Shown: positions 50,660 through 62,129 of the stretch, piece after piece | Position numbering within the stretch: position 1 is the stretch's first letter | Layout: each line of letters starts with the position of its first letter | Source: [Phialemoniopsis] sp. UDSM-2020 | Taxonomy: Eukaryota > Ascomycota > Sordariomycetes > Thyridiales > Thyridiaceae | Assembly: GCA_018873225.1 (NCBI GenBank) | Contig: JAEILZ010000005.1 | Coordinates: 62,001-126,000 of the forward strand | Reading direction: 5' to 3' | DNA: 64,000 nucleotides | Translations under genes and position numbers: made by a program | The notes under the pieces: model-generated | Seen by the model: the letters and a program-made list of their open reading frames with translations, nothing else | What the model was told of the DNA's origin: nothing | Database searches by the model: none

Positions 50660-53600
50660 CTACGGGCTACCAGTCGCTACGGACTTGAACGCGGCACCGC
50701 TCCCTTCCGGCGTCCAATAGCCTGGCTTTGCCGCCTGACCCCTGATCCCGAACCACCACTTGCCTCCCGTGTCCTGCCACGAGCGCATGTCATAACGCTT
50801 CTCTTCCGCTGCAAGCATACTATACTCTCCACCTCTCGTATACATGAACGCGGAGCCTAACATCGGGTCCGAGAGGCACGCCCGGCTCTGTCTCTTGTTG
50901 TTGCTATCCGCGTCGCCGTCGACGAGGAGCGTAGCCGTCCCGGCGATCGAGCATGGGTTGTGAGGTAGCACGTCGTTGACCCGGAGAAGAAGTCGCATGC
51001 CAATGACGCCGAGCATGATGCAGCCTAGCATGATCTGCAATGCGAGCTTCGGCTGGGCGTTCTGGACCAGGCGGCTCCGAGCTCCTCGGCCGCTCTGGAC
51101 CAGCGTACCGTTGATCAAGTCAGGCTCCTGCCTTGGCTTGACTGAGCCCGTAAGTATGATGTTGTCGTCCTGTAGCGTTGTCTCAGAACGAGGGACGCGC
51201 ATGTTTTGTGAGATCGCCTGCGCCATGTAGCGACTGTACAACTTCTCAGTCGCAAATGACAATGCATTTGCATTCCTCTCTCCTGAAATGTCATCAAGCC
51301 CAACGCCGTCTTGCTCCCAAACTAGTGCTTCGATGAAACCGTCCAGGTCCCCATTCCTTCGTTCGGGCCAGCTGAGGTCTCGGGACAGTGCAGACAGCAT
51401 GCCGTTAACCGGAAATTCGAAGCTAGTGCCTTGAGTCGCCGGGTTCTGTAGCAGCCTAGTCGTCCTCTGGACCTCATAGGGCTCCTTCAAGAGGCGTAGA
51501 CTCGGGTAACCCATGTGTAAGGCTAGTGTCGACCATTTCCATCTCCTGCCAGCACACCAGAGTGCTGACATCGGCATCTATCTTCCACTGCTCCCAACCC
51601 GCCGTGCTGTCCACCGAGGCCGCGACGGTGCCTAGTGTTACTGCGAAAGAGGGACACCCATAACCCCTGACTTGAGCGGACTGTGAGCCCGGGGCAATAG
51701 CACCGTCGCCCTGAACGAAAGGACCTTCTTCATCCCACATGAGTTGAGTGGCCTTGCCGATATGGTTTGCAGTAGAGTCATTTGTCACGTAGAAGTATTG
51801 GTTCCATATAGGCTGCGGTGCGCCGGTGGGCGGCTGGCGCTCACACAGGGACCAGTCGAGATTCGTCGCAGCACGGAGGAGGAGTGATCCTTCCTGGTAG
51901 ACAAATGGAGCTTGCTGCCCGGAGAAGCGCTGGCCGTGAAGGCTTACGTCTGTGTATTGAAGCTTGAGATCCCTCTGGGAAATGGGGATAGTGGTGCAAT
52001 TGAGCTTCGCACGAGTAGCTGTGACCTGAAGGTCGATGTTGCCCGGCGTATTGTTCGTTAGCTGGGCAGGGATGGAGAGTTGTGGAAATGCAAGGTCGTC
52101 ATACGTCCAATCGGGGTATGATAAGTTGCTGTGAGTGATAAGATCAAATGTTGTCCCTGCGCCGCCATCCTCAATAAGAACATTAGCTCTGCTAAGGTCG
52201 AATCTGTCTACCTGCTGAAGTCCCATCGTCGTAATGATGTCTACCTGCGAGATAGAAAAGAGGCCGGAAATGACAACTGTCAAGAAAGGCGCTACCAAAT
52301 TTGCAATCAAGATGCTAGCGAGGCCAAAATGTCCATTTTTGAGTGACAAGAACCACGTAGACGGACCATTCGAAGTGATGTAGTTGACGGACACCGATTT
52401 GGACGCAGGCGCGTTGCCTTTGCGCAAGGAGGCAAAAGGCTCAAATACAGCTGCTGCCATGACCATACTACTCAGAACAGCAACCAGAGGTACTGTGACA
52501 GCTGCAGGTATGTAGCAAGCCAAAACGCCCGAAGAGTGCAGCATGACATCAAGCAGTCCTTCATTGGAGTCGGATAGGTACTGAATCCCCTCCAGAGCTC
52601 CAATGAGTCCTGCGCAAGCGACAAGAACTGCCACCGTGAGCCAGCCTCGGACCGCAAACGGCTTCCACCATCGCACATCCGGATGGGACAGATCCGTGAT
52701 GAGCTTGCCCTCGAAAGATGTAGCGATGTCGATCACAAAGCGGCCAGTGTCAGGATGGGTCCGACTCGCAAACGTTTCGCCAGCAAGCGCCCTCTTGATC
52801 CTAGCTGTCCTCGCGTGCCCCATGCCGCCGAGCTGGTAAATCAACTCGGTGCTAGACTCTGTCAAAGTTTGCACCGCCGATATCGGAACGGGGTCGATAG
52901 GGACAACATCATGAGGCCTTGTCAAGAGTATTACGGCACTGAATATGGCCATAAGGATGAAGCAGAAGCACATCATTCCTGTGGATATGGCCTTGACGTG
53001 CAGTCTATCCACGATTGAGGTGACGGTTCCTAGTACCACTGACTCGGTGTCCTGACTGAGCAGCATTTGTCTGACAAGCTGTGCTGCAGTTCCTTCCAAG
53101 GCTTTCGTTGCGCTGCTTCCCAAGAGCCGAGAATCCATAAAAGCCTCGAGGGTGGTGTTGTTGTTGATCAGTTGCAACATCTTGAAGAGCGAAGGGGACT
53201 CGTCATCTGCCCCTTGGGTTGTACCTCCAGTAGAGAACTGTCGAGCTGACCTGAGCACGGCTGGGCCCAGGTCCGCGTCGAGAAACCCAGGACTTCGCGT
53301 GTTCGTCCTTCCCACCTTGTCGATGGCCACTCCGCCTTGTTCGTCAAGCGTAACGTAGTACGAGTAGACTGCGTATGAAGGTTTGCACAATACGGCGGTG
53401 ATCTTCTCAGTCCACAGGGCGTCAGGAGTGTTCTGACCTTCAGCCCTCGCGGAATATTCCGCAATGTCGGCTACAGTGAGCAGGACACGGCGGTCCGCGT
53501 TTTCCGTGACGTTCTCAGGTACGTCACTCGAGATTATGCTGTAGTCAACGCCACTGTTGCAGCTATAGTCGTCGACCGAGGCTTGATATCTTTGTAGCAG

Positions 53601-54879
53601 TCCGGTTGTCTGTCGTTCGTTGATCGAAGCCCCTCCTACCCTTGCGTTCAAAATACCGCAGTCCGGCGATGTGACGTTCGCGAAAAGGGCCGATCCCATC
53701 CTGGTCGCGTTGCGAATATCGATCGCCTCACACTTCACCATGATCTCAACGCCGGGAACAGTTGCAGCGTGGCTTTCCCCGTGCCCAATTGAGCTGTTGC
53801 CATTCTCACGAGAGAACATTGGAAGCACAGCAGACCCCGAGATGCTTGGCGTAAATTGAACCATGTTCATCTCTGTAGCGTAGAACATGCTCGCCGGGCC
53901 TGCGCCAACATTATCAATGCCATATTGGGACCCATCAAATGTTCCTCGAGAAAAGGGAACGTTTTCCTCCATCACCACTGTCGGCTCCAGCACGAGCAGG
54001 CCCGTCGAAAGGACTGTCGCCAGCGGGAGAATGATGTGTCCAATAAGCACTGCAACCACTGGCCAGTGCCCATAGACGAGGGCCTTTTTAAAGCTGGTAA
54101 ATACGGTTGGTGAGATGTAGTCGAGCAACAGCGTCGTGTTGGCATTGTTCGGACCGTGTCGAAGCTCCTTCCAGGGCATAAGCGACCTGACGGCAAGGCT
54201 GATCATGTGCCAGAGGCTGGCTATCAATACCAACACTGTGGTGATGTTAGGACGCATTGGCATGTGTACTAGTAGTAAGGGGCGACATACATGCTGAGGG
54301 ACCATATTTCCAGGCAAAGTGATGCGCTTCATGCTGGTTGGTCAGACCTTTGTTCTTCTCCGAAAAGTGATACATAAGCCCCGTCGCCACGGTCAGCAAG
54401 AGAAAGAGAGCAATGGCGAACGCAAGTAGTACGGGGTGAAGCCAGAGGGGATTCCAGGTCCCAGAAGGTTTGACACGGCCATCTTCCGAAGCTTTTGGGT
54501 CCCAGCTTGCGATTCTCTCGGCCAAAGTCTGCTTCTTCTCCTGCAATGGTGGTGCCAGCTGTGCCTTGGCACTGACCGGGCTGACAGAGAAGTGTTCACG
54601 AAAAGCCGTAGAGCGTCGCTGGGGAGCTGGGTCCTCCTCTGTAGTATCACCGTCGACGTCCTCCCTTGCCTCTGTAATCTCGCTGTCCCTTCTTCGTGTC
54701 TCCAAGACATCTTCCAGCCTTTCGTTGATCAGCCTTAACAATGGCGACTCTGCTTCGTCCGGTGAAGGGAGGTTCTTCGGGTTCGGAAATCGCTTGCTCG
54801 GGTGTGGACGTAGCTCGAACGGTCGTTGTGAGGACTGTTGCCATCCATTTGGCTGTCCTCCCGGGCGAAAGGGTTCCAT
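50660..54879 (-). CDS. DUF3433 multi-span membrane protein, apparent frameshift
   Basis: The ATG at 54877-54879 starts a long disordered, charged cytosolic N-terminus (MEPFRPGGQPNGW), then a membrane helix (LLAFAIALFLLLTVATGLMY). An intron (GTATGT..CACCACAG) joins YGPSA to LLVLIASLWHM. Two DUF3433-like repeats follow, each with an H-F-A-W or F-G-L-A type entry, a WPVVAVLIGHIILPLATVLS-type helix pair, a large glycosylated loop, and later helices (MMCFCFILMAIFSAVILL; LALQIMLGCIMLGVIGM). About 1370 residues in total. Near 51474-51577 the protein passes from one frame to another without a plausible intron, so a 1-nt indel or assembly error is likely. Function of DUF3433 proteins is unknown. Confidence 0.75.
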
Positions 54880-57636
54880 GATTCACAAGCCCGACCATCA
54901 CGAACTGCCTCTGTCGACTCGCGCAAAGGTGAGAGCATGAGCGCCGTCTGTAGTATTCAGGAGAAAGCCTTTGTGCTGCCATTCTGGTCGGAACCCGGGT
55001 CGCATCCAGTCCCCAACACACGTTATGGCCCGCCCACGACCGTAGACCGATGCGTCGAAAGCGTCTGATCCTTCGACCAGATCAAGGTTCTGACCTCCAC
55101 CGGCCATCCCTGCGACACGTCGATGATTATGGCCATTTTCAAAGCGTGCCATTCATCTGGTACCCACCTTCATTTGACCTCAGCCTCTTTGGCGGGCGGC
55201 ATTGACCTTAATCCGAGACCAAGCCACCCCTGCTAGCAAAGACCGTTGGGTCAGAAGGATCGCGAACCCCGATGATCGCTTCAGTAATGTGGGGATCGGG
55301 ATCTGAGGGATGCAGCGGCGGGATCCAAGTCCATGGCGCTCGCAATATCCAGGCGGTATCTAATTTTAGACATCCTAGGCCTACCTTTATTTACCACAAG
55401 AGAGCTAGCTTGATAAAGGATCATGACGCGCACTTGACACACGCGCAACGACAAACCAGCTTCTTCGGCAAGGCACTTCTTATGCCCCTCAATCGAGTTG
55501 CATTCCTCGAGATGAACTTCGAAGGATCTGAAGTAAGGACCTAGAAATAAAGAACGTTATGCAGAAGCAATAGCGAACGTCCAGATTGGAAATGAAGTTG
55601 GCGAGCTAATCGAAATAACCCTCCCATCGAAGTGAGCAACAGCTGGACGCTTTCCGAGACCAAACATCCGGCATACCCAGGAATTGCTGGCCGCTTTCAC
55701 ACAGACGCCTGCAAACTTTTTCGTCTGTACTGGGGCAAAGATTGGTAACGATTCAGACTGGTCAGGGCCACGCGGAAATCGTTACGATATGCAGAATGTT
55801 GCGATATGCCGCCGCTTGGCAGCTTTTCCTCGCCTGTTAAGCCACTTCATTGGCCACTACGAGGATACTCAACCACACAATCTCACTACTGAATCTGCTC
55901 AGTGCTAGCTCTTCCCGTAAATGCCGGTTAAGACATCTGGGAGTGGCGGCAGGTGCTATGGTTACAGTCTATAAGACAGGACCAAGCCGAGCATGTTGCA
56001 AGGTCTACTCGCAGCTGTCGTCAGCCAGGGTCGGTAAATCGTGCATCTTAACCAGCGTAGTAGTAACGTCATCGACGTGGGTTGAGGCATACGAACCCAG
56101 GGTCATGAGCCGCAGGAACTTTGTCACATTTGCTTGGCATAAATCTCCAACATCGAGCTCATACCGGACAGGTCCGCCGTCCAGCCGCCGATGCCCGTGT
56201 GCACGTGCGCCGTGGAGTCCATCGACCGGGTAGCAAATGACAAAGATCAACAGCGCGGTCTCACGATACGCTCGTTGCATCCGATGTAGACACAATAGAC
56301 CTTGGGGACGCATGACAAGCCATCGAGGAACACTTCGATCAGCTCGCTGTCTGTGGCTTCCTCCAAGTTGGTTTTAAGACGCGGTTCGAGGGCGAATTGC
56401 AGCTTGCGCGAGTAAGGCAGCAGCTGGGTTGTCACGCACGAAGTCGCCGCGAGTGTAGCCTGAGGGCAACGGTCCTTTAAAGGGATGTTGTTTCAAGAGG
56501 TCAAACCCGACCAACACAGCGGTCCCAGGCCATGAATCGCCAGCATAATCTAGCTCCGTCCTGACGTGAGGTCATGTTGTGAGTCTCTCAGATGAGGACG
56601 TGGCAAGAGATTGTGGCCGAGGAAGGCTATTGTTAGGTTAAGATTTTGTTCATTGTAGAGCTCGACGAAACCTACCCTATTCAGAATCTCGTGCATCAGG
56701 TTTAGGGATGATGGTACTGAACGATGCGCCTTATTGCCCCACCTTTACGCGGCAAGGTTGCAACGGTGGTGTCCCTTGCGGCTGGCAATGCTACATCGTC
56801 GAGGGGCATCTGCGGCATGACCATAACAGTTGAGGTACTAATCGAAGATGCTTAACCAAACTACCTATATACGACATATAGGCCGACCAAGTCTCGTGCG
56901 ATATATCTGGTAGTGGTCAGACGATATTGATGACCCTTGTTCTGTCTTGACGGTCGACCGGGCAGAGACGGCCGTTCTCGCTGCCGATATCAAGCAGCTA
57001 GATCGTACGTGCCACGGCCTTGGTATGCAACATAGAGTGACACAATTACACCATATGTCGGCCACAGCTCCGCGTTCAGTCTAGACCACCAAAATTCTTT
57101 GCTGCAATGTACGTGAATGTCGGTCGATAGAGTCTAGCGGCACAGGTTTATCAAATATTTGCATCTCAATGGAACAATTAGCTGCATGTCAGAATTCGGT
57201 TAATTTGAACTGTATCTATGCGGCCCCACCATCTGACATGCAGGGCTCAACGGCCGTACTTTGTTTGCACTTCTCAGGAAAACATCAGGTGGAAATTGTC
57301 TGTCGGCTCAACAGTGCAAGACTCCGGGATCTTGAGTCTTGGTGTCCTGTTGTTCTTAACTATGTGTGGCAGGTCGGCCTACCCCTCTTTCGTACCACAT
57401 TTGTCGCACAGTTCCGCTCAGGCAAAGAGGCGTAGGGGGAACTACGCAGCAGATACCACTTTCCAGGTGACCAGGCCATGCAAATCCGGGAAGATGCCAA
57501 GACAAATTACCTGCATGATCAGTCAGACCACATGAATCAAAGGCAGTCATCATCATCAGCACTCACGTTTGACCAACTTTCTTACCTTTAAAACTTGACT
57601 ACTACTAACACTCCAGCTTTAGATTTCCATCTCAAT
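54880..57636. other. Long intergenic region, no convincing gene
   Basis: About 2.8 kb. Only short frames. On the minus strand between about 56000 and 56850 several protein-like stretches (for example SWPGTAVLVGFDLLKQHP, LIEVFLDGLSCVPKVY) occur in different frames separated by stops; this could be a decayed gene, but I cannot name it or exclude chance. Confidence 0.4.
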
Positions 57637-58190
57637 ATGCTGTCAAAGTCTCTGCTCGTCCTTACGGCTGCTGCCGTCCCGGCCCTCGCTAACTTCCAAG
57701 GAATGAATGCTCCGTCAATCATCGTCCCGGACAGCCCTTTCAACATCACCGGTCAGTTTTCATTGTCGGACAAAAGAGGCGTTCCCATTGCGGCATGGCT
57801 GGGCGTCTTCCCAATCTACGACGCCGGATACGTACCAGATCGGACTTATGGCTCACTAGGAAGGACGCTGGCCCCCTTTGACGTCAGTAAGTACAACATC
57901 AGTTCAAGCTACCAGATGCGAAGTCGTAGTCTAACAATGTCTCTTACCTTCTAGCTACCGTATACGGGGTACCGTATTACTTCACTCTCGAGAACTTCGT
58001 TGTTCCTAACGACGCACTCGGGGGTTACGAGTCATTCTATCTTCAGTGGTTTCAGATGATCAAAACTGGCGTTATAAACAACGTTGATGCCGAGTCATAT
58101 CTGATGGGTCCAATTACTGTTGGCTCTCAGGTTAGCTCCACGCTTGTGGCCGCTGATGTGAAGAAGTTTGGAATTAGGGAGTCGCCCTGA
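57637..58190 (+). CDS. Small secreted protein, effector-like size
   Basis: Two exons. The ATG at 57637 starts a signal peptide (MLSKSLLVLTAAAVPALA), with the mature protein beginning at about NFQGMNAPS. The intron (GTAAGT..CTTCTAG) joins APFDV to TTVYGVPYYF. About 160 residues; no cysteine is seen in the mature part. The body is beta-rich in look (SIIVPDSPFNITGQFSL; YESFYLQWFQMIKTG; GSQVSSTLVAADVKKFG), similar in outline to a widespread family of secreted ascomycete glycoproteins with an 'AP-x-x-V-x-x-G-x-x-F' opening; that link is from memory and weak. One sequon (NIT) near the start. Extracellular; function unknown. Confidence 0.75.
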
Positions 58191-58330
58191 AAGCAGGACC
58201 AACAGAATCTTAGACGAATATCGAGTTGGAGCTAGGTACTATACGACAGTTCAATTGCATCTTATAAGTCAAATACGGGTTAATCCAGAGTCAAAATGCA
58301 ATAATCTCCATCCTCTTACGTAAACATTAT

Positions 58331-61010
58331 CTACTTGTCACGACTCTCCACCTCTTCACGCTTCGCGCTCGGAACCAAAGCCCTTCTCGCCTCTTCTAGT
58401 CTTTCCACAATCTTGAGATACTGCCTACGGCCGGCTAGGTAGCAGACGTGCTTCGGAACGTTCCACTCAGGATGAGGTAAGTCGATATCCGCGCCGCTGG
58501 CCAACAGCGCATCGACGACGTCAAGGTGTCCCAACCCCATAGCCAACTGCACAACCCACCCACACCTGCTAGGACCTGCTACCCACTCATGCTTGTCCTT
58601 GAGTCCCATCTCCTCCTGCCATGAGCTGTTGAAATCAGGGATAAAGCTCTCTATAAAATGATATGCGGAATTGGGGTCCGCGCCGTTGTCCAGCAAAAGT
58701 CGTACCATGTCCGCATCCCCCTGCCTTGCCGCCCTGACCATGGGTGATAAGTGGTGATGTGGCTCTGGATCGTCCAGCTCATGGTAACAACATGGATATG
58801 CCCAAGGACTCGGTGGCCTCGTTGGGGCGGGCAACATCCGATCGCGCTCCTCAAAATCACACGGGACGCCCTGGGAGAACATCGCTCTCACGAGCGAGGT
58901 CTCCTTCAATTCGACTGCGAGACAAAGCGCTCTGACGCAAAAGATACGGCTGGTCTTCGATGCCAGCAGCTCCACAAGCGGCAAGTTCTTTGTCCTCGTA
59001 GCCCTTGTCAACCCCGGTCCATCCACCTCGTCATCAGTCCGATCTGGATCCGCACCATGCTCCAAGAAAAGGGAGACGAGATCAATCCGCCCAAGTTCCA
59101 CCGCCCACTCGAGGGCTGTGATGTTTGCTCTTTCTCTGTCGTCGAGTTCCCATATAATGTTTGCAATGGGGGCCTGCTTGACTTGAGCGATTGAAGAATT
59201 GAGGAGATCGGCTACCGCGGCAGCGCAGGTGCCAAGGATCTGGGCCACTGATTGCGTGGCCCAACCTTCGTGCAATGCCTCTTTGAGCTGCAACCTGGCG
59301 ACTTCAGAGCTAGAGTCCTTGTCTTTGAGTTCTCCAGTATCACTCAGATCCGGCTCTTCGGTCGCCTCAGGAAGAACTGCATCGAAAATTTCCGAAGAAG
59401 ATCTCCGCACTTCACCCATGGGCAGTCGAACCTCGGGCACTGGTCCAAAGGCGAATAGTTTATAAAGCGATCCATCTTCTTCTACATATCTCACTGGCTC
59501 CCGCGGAGGTGACGGCTTCCTGGGCTTGGTAGTTGAGTTCCTGGAGACGTTCACCAGTAAGTCTGGTGATGGGATGAAGGGGGTCGACTTAGGCTGAGGC
59601 CCTGTACAGACAAGCTCATGCCAGTCCAAGCCGCCAAAGAATGTGTGGCTCTTTATCTCCGATATTCCATTTACTGCGCCTAGACGACGTGATGGATCCT
59701 TCTCGAGGAGGCGAAACAAGATATCTGCCGCAGTGTCGGATACGTACTCAGGAACATGCATGGGTACTGTAAGGACTTTGCGGTCCCTCTCTTCCATATC
59801 TGAATCGTAGAATGGAGGCAGCCCGGTCAACATCTCGTAGAGAAAGGCCCCCAAGACCCACAAGTCTCCAGCGGACGTTGTTGCATCACCACGGAGGATC
59901 TCGGGAGGCGGATATTCCACTAGATTTACGCGAGACTTGTCGGAAGTGAACAAAGCTGGTGTGCAGACGCGGATGTTGCCAAATAGATCTAAGAAGACAT
60001 TATCCGAGCCCAGGAGGGCGGTGACTCCCATGTCATGGAGGGCCTCCACGATGCACACAAGTTGAGCAGCGCATAAGCGTGCTTGGTCGATGGGAAATCG
60101 CCTTTGTCTCTGAAGCTGGTCTAAAAGCTGCCCACCGCCTGGCATTGGGCTCATAAGATGAAGTAGGCCTGGTGACTCGTAGACAAAGCTAACAGGTGCC
60201 AAAAGGGGTTCTTTCAAGGATGTGGTGGCTGAGCCGTGCCGGTAGTCGCCGCGTGAGATGGTCGACGTAAGATACAGATTTCGCGTGTCCCTGTCCTTGG
60301 AAAAGTCCACTTCATTATAATCTAGAGTCAGATTCTCCCACGATCCCCTTCTCGGCATAGATTGAAGAGCTGTCCAAGAGAATGAAACTTCGAAGTCGAT
60401 CGTAGCGGTGCTATCTTGTAACGCATAAGTTCGCCTATCTTGAGGGAAAGAGTCCATAAACGGCCCTAACTTGACAGTTCCAAGATAAATGGTGTCATCT
60501 CGTCCGATCTCAAACTTGCGAAAAAGGAGATGTGCAATTGCCTCGCAGGATCGATTCTGGTAGGCAGGCGCTTGTAAATGAATGATAGTCCGTCGGGATG
60601 CATACCACACGGTGTCGTCGCCCCACCCTTCTGCCCTCCAATTCGCCCAGTCAATGAGAACCTGGTGATCGGCTAGCTCCAAAACAACGAGCGGCTTCCA
60701 TCGCCTGTGCAATCGAGTTCTGACTTCGCAAAGCCGAAGTGACAGAAGACCATACTCGAAGTCGTTGGCAGTATTAGAGAGGCGAGAAACAGGAGCATCC
60801 TGAGCGTCTAGGCTTAGGGTATCCATTGCGTCTGGCCATTGGCAAGGTGTAGCGACAGGCGAGGGCGGACAATCCGCCTTCTGCGCCCATAGCTTGTTGT
60901 AAAATCCGGTCCAGTCTGGAGTAGGATCTATTGTATGCTGTTAGTGAATTGGAGATATCCTTGGCATGGCATCCTAAAGTAGTTTTACCTTGATCTGTGG
61001 CCTCAGCCAT
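58331..61010 (-). CDS. YPK/AGC-like pseudokinase with C-terminal ankyrin repeats
   Basis: Two exons; the ATG at 61008-61010 (MAEATDQ) joins across an intron to DPTPDWTGFYNKLW, giving about 870 residues. Residues about 60-200 are C2-like. A kinase fold follows: FVYESPGLLHLMSPMPGGGQ matches the AGC hinge, RRFPIDQARLCAAQLVCIVEALHDMGV helix E, and DLWVLGAFLYEMLTGLPPFYD the C-lobe, with KDPSRRLG. The catalytic loop expected as HRDLKPEN reads ALLGSDN, the DFG site reads CTP, and no glycine loop or VAIK lysine is visible. Three good ankyrin repeats come later (VSLFLEHGADPD; VRLLLDNGADPN; VDALLASGADID). Probably a non-catalytic scaffold or regulator; partners unknown. Confidence 0.88.
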
Positions 61011-62129
61011 TCTGAGTCGGTGCTTAAGCGCTTCACTCGATGTTGAGGGCTCTTGTAGCGAAACTCAAGCAGGATGGAGATCTGTCATCCTGAAAGGACA
61101 GCAGGAACTTGGAGGCATGGCCTAAGCCACGATTGCGAATCGAAAGGTGCTTGGTATAATGCCAGATTAAAAGCAGTCAGGGGTTTTACGCGCAAATTAG
61201 CCGGGGGTTGCACTGCCACTGTTGTCATGTCGTTGGTCGAATCCTTGTCTAAGCCGAGTAACACGCGCTGCTTAGGCTCTAAGGTCTAGACCGCCGCAAA
61301 ACGTGCGTGTATGCTCCTTTTGAGATTGGGACACCTTCGTACGTTGGAAATCTAATCTACCGCGGGTGGCCGGACACTAATGCGAGATGTCCAGACTTTA
61401 TGCACCGAACACTGCCAGTCCTATCATCCCGTCCAGACCCATGAAATGTGAACGGCCCCAAAGCTGCAACCACCCGCCTGGAACCATACCAAAGTATGAA
61501 AGCTCACGCCGAATCCCGGCCTGCCGGATCGGAGTTAGACCTACAAGTTTCCCTCGGCCCGGAGGCTTATGGGTCCACTTCTTTTCGGCCCTCGACTCGT
61601 GAGCCGGCACACATTCGGAACAGTCAATGTTGAAGTTGGGAGCTTTTTCTGCTGAGGCACACAAATCCGCAAACAGCTTCCCAGTTCGGGTCTAGTGTAG
61701 TAGCCCCTTTGCTCGCTACCCCCTGAAAGGTGGCGCTTAAGTACGGGTTAACACTCCTTGACAAACCAAAACACGAGCCAAAATCCGCCAAGCTCAAATA
61801 GTTGACCGGCACTACAGCAAAATGACTGGATCGCCGTTATCGCAGTGGGAGACTGTCCCCCCGCAGCCCCACTGAGAAGAAGACCAGCGTTTGAAGATCT
61901 GATAAGATCGTCTTGACTTAGTCCTGAACACATTTGCATTTCTAGACTGACGAACTCAAGCTATCTCAGGCCTTTGTTTCTTCGAGTCTCTCCTCGTTGG
62001 TGTGAGTGAATTGTACAGACGGGCCAAGCCAACGGATTCGAGCAGGTCAACCCATAATACATTGCTGCCCGGTCGCTGTCGTTACCCCTCCAAGCTCATC
62101 AGTCCACATACTTCAGACTCCCATACATC
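61011..62129. other. Intergenic, divergent promoters
   Basis: Between the pseudokinase (minus) and amidohydrolase (plus). No coding, RNA or repeat feature recognised. Confidence 0.5.
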
